Shown here: positions 33,401 through 44,879 of the stretch, in pieces
Layout of the letters: every line of letters starts with the position of its first letter
How positions within the stretch are numbered: position 1 is the stretch's first letter
Origin: Adiantum capillus-veneris
Lineage: Eukaryota > Streptophyta > Polypodiopsida > Polypodiales > Pteridaceae
Direction of reading: 5' to 3'
Length of the DNA stretch: 64,000 bases
Assembly: GCA_014529385.2 (NCBI GenBank)
Contig: CM043944.1
Span: forward strand, 75,649,884-75,713,883
The notes under the pieces: generated by a model
Database searches by the model: none
Seen by the model: the letters and a program-made list of their open reading frames with translations, nothing else
What the model was told of the DNA's origin: nothing
Program-made: the position numbers and the translations under genes

Positions 33401-36400
33401 TGATAGGTTTTACATGGGGGTTTGGTTCCAAGGTCCACCACTTGTCCAAGCTAACTCTATTGAAACAGAGAGAGAAGCAAAGGTCCACCACTTGTCCAAG
33501 CTAACCTCCATTGAAACATGGAGAGAAGGATGCTCCACCATTTGTCCAAGAAAGGCTCCATTGAAACATGACGAGAAGCAAGCTGCACCATGTCTCCAAG
33601 ATGCTACGCTCCATCGAAATACATTAAACCCACGATATTTCGTAGATGAGGGGTTTACATTCAAGATCCACCACTTGTCTAAGCTATTATTGCTAGTAGC
33701 CTGAGTGGTTTAGTCTCAAGATTCACCACTTTAATTAAGAATATGTGGGTGTTAAGGGCCACCACTTGTCCAACCTATAAGGCTACATCTTAAAGGTTAT
33801 TCTTTCTTTCCACTTGGAGTGACCATGATAGGTTTTACATGGGGGTTTGGTTCCAAGTTCCACCACTTGTCCAAGCTAACTCTATTGAAACATAGAGAGA
33901 AACAAAGGTCGACCACTTGTCCAAGCTAGGCTCCATTGAAACATGGAGAAATCGATGCTCCACCATTTGTTGAAGCTAAGTCTATTGAAACATGGGGGGT
34001 TTACGTTCAAGGTCCACCACTTGTCGAAGCTATTATCGCTAGTAGCCTATTTTAGCTCTTCTATGATTTTTTTGGTGGCCTTCATGATATCCAAATGCAG
34101 TTTTGATTTTCTATGTCGCATATTGTAACATAAAGATTGTATTCCTTGTGTTTTGGGGCATTTAATACCCTATTTTGCATAGTAGACAACGATGGTTGAT
34201 TTTTTCAATTATAGAAGAAAACGAAACATTCTAGTATATCAAGTATAGCTTTTTCAATATTGCTAGTTTCTTGTGAAAACTACATGCATTTTGTAGGTAG
34301 TAACCATATCTAGTCATAAGGATCAAATTTGGCTAGATATTGAATAGTTTCTATGGGTTTCTACAACTCATAATGTTGAACCCAGTTTTTTCATGTTTGC
34401 TGTATTTAGCACTTCATCTTTGTCCCCAAGATTCCCCTTCGTAAAAGATGTATTATTCTTTTGACATGCTCCATGGCTCCTTATGAACCTAAAGGACAAT
34501 AGGGAACTAAAAAAACATGCATATATTATCTGTATTGAGCGTGGCTATAGAAACTTTGATGATAGGTTTGCAGAATGGTAAAAATTCAACTTTTTTGTAC
34601 CTATTTCTTTTGGCAAAACAAAAAATAGTGACTGAGAAGCAATCATATGTTCAGATCACCAACCTAGTGAAGTTAACTAGGGAATTTATCTCAAGTCCTA
34701 CAAAAATCCCTAATCTTATTTTTATGCAACAAAACGTAAGAAATGACTGTGTTGATGAAAATGTACTGGTCCATCAACTTTGGAGGGTTGGTGTGACCAA
34801 AAGATGAAAAATTTTACATGTTTCTTATTTTTTCCATGTGTAGTAGGCCTTGAACTATAAGCTCATGAAAGGATTTTAAAAAATGAGTGGATCTACTATG
34901 GTTTTGGAGGTTTTTTTCAAAACCCTGAAAGGACACTTTTATGTCCTGTTAGGTTACCAACCTAGTGTTAAAGGTTATTCTTTCTTACCACTTGGAGTAA
35001 CCATGATAGGTTTTACATGGGGGTTTGGTTCCAAGCTCCACCACTTGTCCAAGCTAACTCTATTGAAACAGAGAGATAAGCAAAGGTCCACCACTTGTCC
35101 AAGCTAAGCTCCATTGAAACATGGAGAGAAGGATGCTCCACCATTTGTCCAAGATAGGCTCCATTGAAACATGACGAGAAGCAAGCTGCACCATGTCTCC
35201 AAGATGCTACGCTCCATCGAAATACATTAAACCCACGATATTTCGTAGATGAGGGGTTTACATTCAAGGTCCACCACTTGTTTAAGCTATTATTGCTAGT
35301 AGCTTGAGTGGTTTAGTCTCAAGATTCACCACTTTAATTAAGAATATGTGGGTGTTAAGGGCCACCACTTGTCCAACCTATAAGGCTACATCTTAAAGGT
35401 TATTCTTTCTTCCCACTTGGCGTGACCATGATAGGTTTTACATGGGGGTTTGGTTCCAAGTTCCATCACTTGTCCAACCTAACTCTATTGAAACATAGAG
35501 AGAAACAAAGGTCGACCACTTATCCAAGCTAGGCTCCATTGAAACATGGAGAAATCGATGCTCCACCATTTGTCGAAGCTAAGTCTATTGAAACATGGGG
35601 GGTTTACGTTCAAGGTCCACCACTTGTCGAAGCTATTATCGTTAGTAGCATGAGTGGTTTTATCTCAAGATTCACCACTTTTTCACTCTATGTCATTATA
35701 TTAAGAATATTTGGGTATTAAGGTCCACCACTTGTCCAACCTATAAGGCTATATCTTAAAGGTTATTCTTTGTCACCACTTGGAGTGACCATGATAGGTT
35801 TTACATGGGGGTTTGGTTCCAAGGTCCACCACTTGTCCAAGCTAACTCTATTGAATCATAGAGATCAGCAAAGGTCCACCACTTGTCCAAGCTAGGGTCC
35901 ATTGAAACATGGAGAGAAGGATGCTCCACTATTTGTCCAAGATAGACTCCATTGAAACATGAAGAGAAGCAAGCTGCACCATGTCTCCAAGATGCTAGGT
36001 TTCATCGAAATACCTTAAACCCACGATATTTTGTAAGTGGGGGGTTTACATTCAAGTAACACCTCTTGTCCAAGCTATTATTGCTAGTAGCATGAGTGGT
36101 TTTGTCTCAAGATTCACCACTTTTCCACTCTATGTCCTTATATTAAGAATATGTGGGTGTTAAGGTCCACCACTTGTCCAACCTATAAGTCTATATCTTA
36201 AAGGTTATTCTCTCTTACCACTTGGAGTGACCATGATAGGTTTTACATGGGGATTTGGTTCCAAGGTCCACCACTTGTCCAAGCTAGCTCTATTGAACTA
36301 TAGAGAGAAGCAAAGGTCCACCACTTGTGGAAGCTAGGGTCCATTGAAACATGGAGAGAAGGATGCTCCAACATTTGTCCAAGATAGGCTCCATTGAAAC

Positions 36401-39400
36401 ATGAAGAGAAGCAGGGTGCACCATGTCTCCAAGATGCTAGGCTCCATCTAAATACCTTAAACCCACGATATTTTTTAGATGGAAGGTTTACATTCAAGGT
36501 CCACCACTTGTCCAACCTATTATCGATAGTAGCATGAGTAGTTTTCTCTCAAGATTCACCACTTTTTCACTCTATGCCATTATATTAAGAATATCTGGGT
36601 GTTAAGGTCCACCACTTGTCCAACCTATAAGGATATACCATTAAGGTTATTCTTTCTCACCACTTGGAGTGAACATGATAGGTTTTACATGGGGGTTTGG
36701 TTCCAACGTCCACCACTTGTCCAAGCTAACTCTATTGAAACCTAGAGAGAAACAAAGGTCCACTACTTGTCCAAGCTAGGCTCCATTGCAAGATGGAGAG
36801 AACGATGCTCCACCATTTGTCGAAGCTAAGTCTATTGAAACATGGGGGGTTTACGTTCAAGTTCCACCACTTGTCCAAGCTATTATCGCTAGTAGCATGA
36901 GTGGTTTTGTCTCAAGATTCACCACTTTTCCACTCTATGTCATTATATTAAGAATATTTGGGTGTTAAGGTCCACCACTTGTCCAACCTATAAGGCTATA
37001 TTTTAAAGGTTATTCTTTCTCACCACTTGGAGTGACCATGATAGGTTTTACATGGGGGTTTGAGTTCCAAGGTTCAGCACTTGTCCAAGCAAACACTATT
37101 GAATCATAGAGAGAAGCGAAGGTCTACCACTTGTCCAAGCTAGGGTCCATTGAAACATGGAGAGAAGGATGCTCCACCATTTGTCCAAGATAGGCTCCAT
37201 CGAAAAATGAAGACAAGCAAGCTGCACCATGTCTCCAAGATGCTAGGCTTCATCAAAATACCTTAAACCCATGATATTTTGTACATGGGGGGTTTACATT
37301 CAAGGGCCGATACTTGTCCAAGCTAATATCGCTAGTAGCATGAGTGGCTTTGTCTCAAGATTCACCACTTTTCCACTCTATGTCATTATATTAAGAATAT
37401 GTGGGTGTTAAGGTCCACCACTTGTCCAACCTATACGTTTATATCTTAAAGGTTATTCTTTCTTACCACTTGGAGTAACCATGATAGGTTTTACATGGGG
37501 GTTTGGTTCCATGCTCCACCACTTGTCCAAGCTAACTCTATTGAAACAGAGAGAGAAGCAAAGGTCCACCACTTGTCCAAGCTAAGCTCCATTGAAAAAT
37601 GGAGAGAAGGATGCTCCACCATTTGTCACAGATAGGCTCCATTGAAACATGACGAGAAGCAAGCTGCACCATGTCTCCAAGATGCTAGGCTCCAGCGAAA
37701 AACATTAAACCCACGATATTTCGTAGATGAGGGGTTTACATTCAAGGTCCACCACTTGTCTAAGCTATTATTGCTAGTAGCCTGAGTGGTTTGGTCTCAA
37801 GATTAACCACTTTAATTAAGAATATGTGGGTGTTAAGGGCCACCACTTGTCCAACCTATAAGGCTACATCTTAAAGGTTATTCTTTCTTTCCACTTGGAG
37901 TGACCATGATAGGTTTTACATGGGGGTTTGGTTCCAAGTTCCACCACTTGTCCAAGCTAACTCTATTGAAACATAGAGAGAAACAAAGGTCGACCACTTG
38001 TCCAAGCTAGGCTCCATTGAAACATGGAGAAATCGATGCTCCACCATTTGTTGAAGCTAAGTCTATTGAAACATGGGGGGTTTACGTTCAAGGTCCACCA
38101 CTTGTCGAAGCTATTATCGCTAGTAGCATGAGTGGTTTTATCTCAAGATTCACCACTTTTTCACTCTATGTCATTATATGAAGAATATTTGGGTATTAAG
38201 GTCCACCACTTGTCCAACCTATAAGGCTATATCTTAAAGGTTATTCTTTCTCACCACTTGCAGTGACCATGATAGGTTTTACATGGGGGTTTGGTTCCAA
38301 GGTCCACCACATGTCCAAGCTAACTCTATTGAATCATAGAGATCAGCAAAGGTCCACCACTTGTCTAAGCTAGGGTCCATTGAAACATGGAGAGAAGGAT
38401 GCTCCACTATTTGTCCAAGATAGACTCCATTGAAACATGAAGAGAAACAAGCTGCACCATGTCTCCAAGATGCTAGGTTTCATCGAAATACCTTAAACCC
38501 ACGATATTTTGTACATGGGGGGTTTACATTCAAGTACCACCTCTTGTCCAAGCTATTATCGCTAGTAGCATGAGTGGTTTTGTTTCAAGATTCACCACTT
38601 TTCCACTCTATGTCATTATATTAAGAATATGTGGGTGTTAAGGTCCACCACTTGTCCAACCTATAACGCTATATTTTAAAGGTTCTTCTTTCTCACCACT
38701 TGGAGTGACCATGATAGGTTTTTCATGGGGGTTTGAGTTCCAAGGTCCACCACTTGTCCAAGCAAACTCTATTGAATCATAGAGAGAAGCAAAGGTCTAC
38801 TGCTTGTCCAAGCTAGGGTCCATTGAAACATGGAGAGAAGGATGCTCCACCATTTGTCCAAGATAGGCTCCATCGAAAAATGAAGAGAAGCAACCTGCAC
38901 CATGTCTCCAAGATGCTAGGCTTCATCGAAATACCTTAAACCCACGATATTTCGTAGATGGGGGGTTTACATTCAAGGGCCGATACTTGTCCAAGCTATT
39001 ATCGCTAGTAGCATGAGTGGCTTTGTCTCAAGATTCACCCCTTTTCCACTATATGTCATTATATTAAGAATATGTGGGTGTTAAGGTCCACCACTTGTCC
39101 AACCTATAAGTTTATATCTTAAAGGTTATTCTTTCTTACCACTTGGAGTAACCATGATAGGTTTTACATGATGGGGGTTTGGTTCCAAGCTCCACCACTT
39201 GTCCAAGCTAACTCTCTTGAAACAGAGAGAGAAGCAAAGGTCCACCACTTGTCCAAGCTTAGCTCCATTGAAACATGGAGAGAAGGATGCTCCACTATTT
39301 ACATTCAAGGTCCACCACTTGTCTAAGCTATTATTCCTAGTAGCCTGAGTGGTTTGGTCTCAAGATTCACCACTTTAATTAAGAATATGTGGGTGTTAAA

Positions 39401-42150
39401 GGCCACCACTTGTCCAACCTATAAGGCTACATCTTAAAGGTTATTCTTTCTTCCCACTTGGAGTGACCATGATAGGTTTTACATGGGGGTTTGGTTCCAA
39501 GTTCCACCACTTGTCCAAGCTAACTCTATTGAAACATAGAGAGAAACAAAGGTCGACCACTTGTCCAAGCTAGGCTCCATTGAAACATGGAGAAATCGAT
39601 GCTCCACCATTTGTCAAAGCTAAGTCTATTGAAACATGGGGGGTTTACGTTCAAGGTCCAGCACTTGTCCAAGTTATTATCGCTAGTAGCATGAGTGGTT
39701 TTATCTCAAGATTCACCACTTTTTCACTCTATGTCATTATATTAAGAATATTTGGGTATTAAGGTCCACCACTTGTCCAACCTATAAAGCTATATCTTAA
39801 AGGTTATTCTTTGTCACCACTTGGAGTGACCATGATAGGTTTTACATGGGGGTTTGGTTCCAAGGTCCACCACTTGTCCAAGCTAACTCTATTGAATCAT
39901 AGAGATCAGCAAAGGTCCACCACTTGTCCAAGCTAGGGTCCATTGAAACATGGAGAAGGATGCTCCACTATTTGTCCAAGATAAACTCCATTGAAACATG
40001 AAGAGAAGCAAGCTGCACCATGTCTCCAAGATGCTAGGTTTCATTGAAATACCTCAAACCCACGATATGTTCTACATGGGGGGTTTACGTTCAAGTACCA
40101 CCTCTTGTCCAAGCTATTATCGCTAGTAGCATGAGTGGTTTTGTCTCAAGATTCACCACTTTTCCACTCTATGTCATTATATTAAGAATATGTGGGTGTT
40201 AAGGTCCACCACTTGTCCAACCTATAAGTCTATATCTTAAAGGTTATTCTCTCTTACCACTTGGAGTGACCATGATAGGTTTTACATCGGGATTTGGTTC
40301 CAATGTCCACCACTTGTCCAAGCTAACTCTATTGAAACATAGAGAGAAGCAAAGGTCCACCACTTGTGCAAGCTAGGGTCCATTGAAACATGGAGAGAAG
40401 GATGCTCCAACATTTGTCCAAGATAGGCTCCATGGAAACATGAAGAGACGCAAGGTGCACCATGTCTCCAAGATGATAGGCTCCATCTAAATACCTTAAA
40501 CCCACGATATTTCGTAGATGGGGGGTTTACATTCAAGGTCTACCACTTGTCCAACCTATTATCGATAGTAGCATGAGTAGTTTGCTCTCAAGATTCACCA
40601 CTTTTCCACTCTATGCCATTATATTAAGAATATCTGGGTGTTAAGGTCCACCACTTGTCCAACCTATAAGGATATACCATTAAGGTTATTCTTTCTCACC
40701 ACTTGGAGTGAACATGATAGGTTTTACATGGGGGTTTGGTTCCAACGTCCACCACTTGTCCAAGCTAACTCTATTGAAACCTAGAGAGAAACAAAGGTCC
40801 ACTACTTGTCCAAGCTAGGCTCCATTGCAAATGGAGAGAACGATGCTCCACCATTTGTCGAAGCTAAGTCTATTGAAACATGGGGGGTTTACGTTCAAGT
40901 TCCACCACTTGTCCAAGCTATTATCGCTAGTAGCATGAGTGGTTTTGTCTCAAGATTCACCACTTTTCCACTCTATGTCATTATATTAAGAATATTTGGG
41001 TGTTAAGGTCCACCACTTGTCCAACCTATAAGGCTATATTTTAAAGGTTATTCTTTCTCACCACTTGGAGTGACCATGATAGGTTTTACATGGGGGTTTG
41101 AGTTCCAAGGTCCACCACTTGTCCAAGCAAAATCTTTTGAATCATAGAGAAAAGCAAAGGTCTACCACTTGTCCAAGCTAGGGTCCATTGAAACATGGAG
41201 AGAAGGATGCTCCACCATTTGTCCAAGATAGGCTCCATCGAAAAATGAAGAGAAGCAAGCTGCACCATGTCTCCAAGATGCTAGGCTTCATCGAAATACC
41301 TTAAACCCAGAATATTTTGTACATGGGGGATTTACATTCGAGGGCCGATACTTGTCCAAGCTATTATCGCTAGTAGCATGAGTGGCTTTGTCTCAAGATT
41401 CACCACTTTTCCACTCTATGTCATTATATTAAGAATATGTGGGTGTTAAGGTCCACCACTTGTCCAACCTATAAGGATATATCATTAAGGTTATTCTTTC
41501 TCACCACTTGGAGTGACCATGATAGGTTTTACATGGGGGTTTGGTTTCAAGGTCTACCACTTGTCCAAGCTAACTCTATTGAAACATAGAGAGAAACAAA
41601 CGTCCACCGCTTGTCCAAGCTAGGCTCCATTGAAACATGGAGAGAACGATGCTCCACCATTTGTCGAAGCTAAGTCTATTGAAACATGGGGGGTTTAAGT
41701 TCAAGGTCCACCACTTTTCCAAGCTATTATCGCTAGTAGCATGAGTGGTTTTTTCTCAAGATTCACCACTTTTTCACTCTATGTCATTATATTAAGAATA
41801 TTTGGGTGTTAAGGTCCACCACTTGTCCAACCTATAAGGCTATATCTTAAAGGTTATTCTTTCTCACCACTTGGAGTGACCATGATAGGTTTTACATGGG
41901 GGTTTGGTTACAAGGTCCACCACTTGAATCATAGAGAGAAGCAAAGGTCCACCACTTGTCCAAGCTAGGCTCCATTGAAACATGGAGAGAAGGATGCTCC
42001 ACCATTTGTCCAAGATAGGCTCCATTGAAACATGAAGAGAAGCAAGCTGCACCATGTCTCCAAGATGCTAGGCTCCATCAAAATACCTTAAACCCACGAT
42101 ATTTCGTAGATGCAGGGATTACTTTCAAGGTCCACCACAATATTCAACTA
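27460..42150 (-). repeat. minisatellite array 3, hierarchical higher-order repeat
   Basis: About 14.7 kb of CCACCACTTGTCCAAG-type motifs. A basic spacing near 63 bp gives seven variant motifs per 442-bp unit (for example units starting near 28,066 and 28,508); a shortened unit of about 363 bp arises from a deletion joining AAGCTAA to CTATTGAAACATGGGG. From about 32.1 kb the pattern repeats again with a period of about 4.05 kb (equivalent points 32,165 / 36,243 / 40,282, and 35,539 / 39,580). It starts at 27,460 with the end module seen inverted in arrays 1 and 2. It lies just upstream of the acceptor of ParB-gene exon 1, so it is probably a 5' intron. Repeated 60-90-codon open frames in it are by-products. 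Confidence 0.93.
34043..34966. other. non-repeat insert inside array 3
   Basis: About 0.92 kb of AT-rich sequence without minisatellite motifs interrupts the array. The left junction follows GCTATTATCGCTAGTAGC and the right one precedes TTAAAGGTTATTCTTTC. In the next 4.05-kb copy the same position is array sequence. It contains one open frame (34,517-34,807, plus) with no recognisable motif. No terminal repeats or target duplication are obvious. Confidence 0.6.
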
Positions 42151-42159
42151 GATTCCCTT

Positions 42160-42600
42160 CCTATCATGTCTAGTAACATGGATGCTGTAGCTTTAAGGTC
42201 CACCACTTGTCCAACCTATACTCTCTTATGCAAGAGAGATCTCGCTATAAATTCAAAACCTTCCCGCCTAAATTTAAAATTCAAAATATGATTGCCTAAA
42301 TTTAAAATATCCCTCCCAATATTTAAATATCCCGCCTAAATTTTAAAATATCCCGCCCAAATTTTAAAATTCAAACTTTTTTATAAAAGTTTAAATTTTA
42401 CCACTTAAATTTGAAATATTCCACGCGAAATTGATTTTAAATTCAAGTTTACCACAAAAAGATATCATTATACCACCTAAATTCAAATATGCAAACCTCA
42501 AATCATTATATTGTACATAAATTCAAACAAATTCAAATTAACAAGCCTAAACTGATATTAGTTTGCATAGATATGAATTTATCACACCTAAATTATGTCA
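42160..42600. repeat. AT-rich degenerate repeat (CCCGCCTAAATTTTAAAAT type)
   Basis: Short phrases of CCGCCTAAATTTTAAAATAT recur irregularly from about 42,255 to 42,590, giving strongly AT-rich DNA. It marks the end of array 3 and the start of the non-repetitive segment between the two divergent genes. Confidence 0.6.
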
Positions 42601-42754
42601 CCATGTTAGAGAGAGTGGTTAGAGAATTTGAACAAGGTCCACCACTTGTCCAACCTAGATACCAAGAAGGATTGAGTGTACAAGGTATTGTTTGGAGGTC
42701 CTTATAGTCCACTGGTCTCAAGGTCCACCACTTGTGGTAAGGGTCACCAAAAAG

Positions 42755-42960
42755 TGTATATATTCATCCAAAGAAATACACGTATTTTTGGTCTAAATGT
42801 CCTAGTTTCAACCATTTATGTCCATTAGGTGTATCACTAAACAACACTACTATTTTTGAGAAACAGAAGTTACAATCATATCTACAAATGGATTAGAGGA
42901 AAATCAGCTCAGCATACATCCAGAACTTGCTACAAGAATCGACTTTAACAGATCACGCAA
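42755..42960 (+). promoter_or_regulatory. possible promoter and first untranslated exon of the 47.7-kb gene
   Basis: GTATATATTC near 42,757 could be a TATA box. About 200 bp downstream, GCAA|GTAAGT at 42,960|42,961 is a near-perfect 5' splice site on the plus strand. Since the gene at 47,717 starts right after an acceptor, an upstream untranslated exon is needed and this is the best candidate I can see. No transcript evidence is available. Confidence 0.25.
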
Positions 42961-43149
42961 GTAAGTCTTCCATTCAAGTTTACTAGTATTACAATGTGTT
43001 AGTTATTTGTGATATTTATGTATGTATATATACTATGTGTGCATATCGTAATTAAGTGTAATTTTGTATCTGCATTATGTATGAGTATTACAATGAAATA
43101 ACACAAATATACATACATCTACATAGATAACACAGATGCACACATACAT

Positions 43150-43500
43150 GAGCATGTATTTTCAAGAGAGAGATAGCAAGATACAGAGATAGATAGATAG
43201 AGAGAGAGAGAGAAATACCTGTTTTCTAGAGAGAGGAGAGAGAGAAAGATAACAGATTTCATTGTGTTTATGTATGTGGAAGAGAGGAAGACGATGTATG
43301 GAAATATGTGCACGTATTTTCAAGAGAGAGACAACAAGATAACAGATTTCACTGTGGTTATGTATGTGGAAGTGAGGAAGACGATGTGTGGAAATATGTG
43401 CATGCATTTTCAAGAGAGAGACAAGAAGATAACAGATTTCACTGTGGTTATGTATGTGGAAGAGAGGAAGACGATGTGTAGGAATATGTGTATGTGTGCG
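43150..43500 (+). repeat. about 90-bp tandem repeat with GA-rich tract
   Basis: Three imperfect units containing GATAACAGATTTCA and GGAAGAGAGGAAGACGATG, with equivalent points at about 43,272, 43,363 and 43,453 (period 90-91 bp). The left part is a GATA/GAGA microsatellite (43,185-43,215). Open frames across it are low-complexity by-products. Confidence 0.8.
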
Positions 43501-44070
43501 GGGATATTTTTAAACGACGTATCTCTGTCTTTTGACGAGAGAGTGTGTGTGCAAGAAGAGTTACAGAGAACCATCTTCTCTATATGGAGAAAGACAGAGA
43601 GTGAGAGAGAGAGAAATACCTGTTTTTTCTCTATTCGTGAGGTGTGCAATGTCTCCTGAGAAGAAGCTATGCCCGATCCTACCCTTCTGGAAAGCGTTGC
43701 GTAAGCTGCTGTTTCTTTATCTTGTGCGCGAACTTTCAATCCTGTGCGCTCCACCTGTGTGTTGTGTACGATGCCGGGCTTGCTCCTCTATGTGCGCGTA
43801 TACTCCAACTGTGTGCGATCCGTGTGCGCTTTTTGTGTGTTTGCTGCTCGCCTGCTTTCTCTGTGTGCGTTGCTCGTGCGCTCTCTCTGTGCCTAATCTT
43901 GATAGGGTTTATTAGAATGCCACGTATGCTACAAGTCCATGTTTTATCATAGGATTAAAAAAAACAAAAGCAATATAAAACATTAACCAATTCACACAGC
44001 CAAAATTAAAGAAATAATGGTTGAAAATATGCAAAACATGCGTAACTCTATACTATGAATTCACTTAAAA
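43500..44070. other. TGTGCGC-rich stretch, no supported gene
   Basis: From about 43,640 to 43,890 the sequence is unusually rich in TGTGCGC, GTGTGCG and TGCTCG and is less AT-rich than its surroundings. Several overlapping plus-strand open frames lack motifs. It lies between two divergent genes and might be a promoter or untranslated exon. Confidence 0.35.
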
Positions 44071-44079
44071 AAAAAAAAA

Positions 44080-44300
44080 TCTTTGGGTGCTGCCCCTAGC
44101 CCCGTGGGGGCGCTGCCCCTCGACCCCGCCCAGGGCGCTTCCCCGGGACCCCGCCCGGAACAATATCCCAAAATCAGCCTCCCAAGCCCCTCCATCGAGA
44201 GCGCTATATTCCACATCCCCATCAAGAGCGCTACCCCCAAACCTCACGTGGAAGCGCTGCCTTGTCACCCCATTGTGGCATTGCCCTAAGACCCCGCATC
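44080..44300. repeat. GC-rich short tandem repeat
   Basis: Degenerate units of GGGCGCTGCCCCTCGACCCC (about 25-30 bp) follow a poly-A stretch at 44,067-44,079; weaker units (GAGCGCTA..CC) continue to 44,300. Similar GC-rich phrases occur in plant retroelement LTRs, so this may be an LTR scrap. It stands out as a GC island in AT-rich DNA. Confidence 0.6.
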
Positions 44301-44879
44301 TGGAGTGCTAAATGGCAACATTCTTCATTAGTGAAATTTTGAACATAAATTATATTTAGCATATACTTAAATATAATACAAATATTAACATATTAACTAT
44401 ACTACTAATTTACTATAGCAGTTCTAGATTATGTCCCATACTATATTTAAGGTGCCAAAGGTTTGGCCTTATGGTCCTAGATTTAGCCAAGTGGTCAACA
44501 CATATAGGACCAAGTGCACACTGTGCCACAAAACTTGGCCACCACATCACTTGCCAAAGTTTAGGCCACATGGTCAATCCTAAGTTTCCAATGTTCTTAT
44601 TATGTCACCTTTTGCCTCGTGGAAAACCTAGGCTTGTTTTCACATACTCAGGCACTTCAAGCCATAATAAATTTTCATTACTGTTCGGCAACCCTTTTGT
44701 TCAAGTCTTTGAAAAAACTTTGCTTAAGGCCACCCTAAACCATTTTCATTTAGGGGTGTCTAAAACTAGCTTTTTGGCAATTCGAGAAGAAAATGGTCAA
44801 AGTTTTATACTTAGTTTTAACCACTTGACCAATTCAAATATTGGAAAGCAAGGTCTTGTAATACTTTTCTTTGGACATC
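44301..44879. other. spacer, no supported gene
   Basis: AT-rich DNA with a plus-strand open frame (44,471-44,923) lacking motifs. Phrases such as CCACATGGTCAA and CTTGGCCACC look like degenerate relatives of the minisatellite, so this may be an eroded array edge. Confidence 0.35.

Noticed and set aside
34517-34807. 96-codon open frame in the array insert as a gene
   Set aside because: No motif, no homologous frame elsewhere in the window, and AT-rich composition makes such a length expected by chance.
28066-42055. Recurrent 60-90-codon open frames in array 3 (for example 28,066-28,338, 28,508-28,780, 29,313-29,585) with similar DKWWT-rich translations
   Set aside because: They follow the repeat unit exactly, differ by array drift, have no domain, and equivalent frames occur in the opposite genomic orientation in array 2. 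A repeat without stop codons explains them better than coding.
43264-43952. Overlapping plus-strand open frames near 43.3-43.9 kb as genes
   Set aside because: They span a 90-bp tandem repeat and a TGTGCGC-rich stretch, have odd Cys-rich or Arg-Glu-rich composition, and show no motif.
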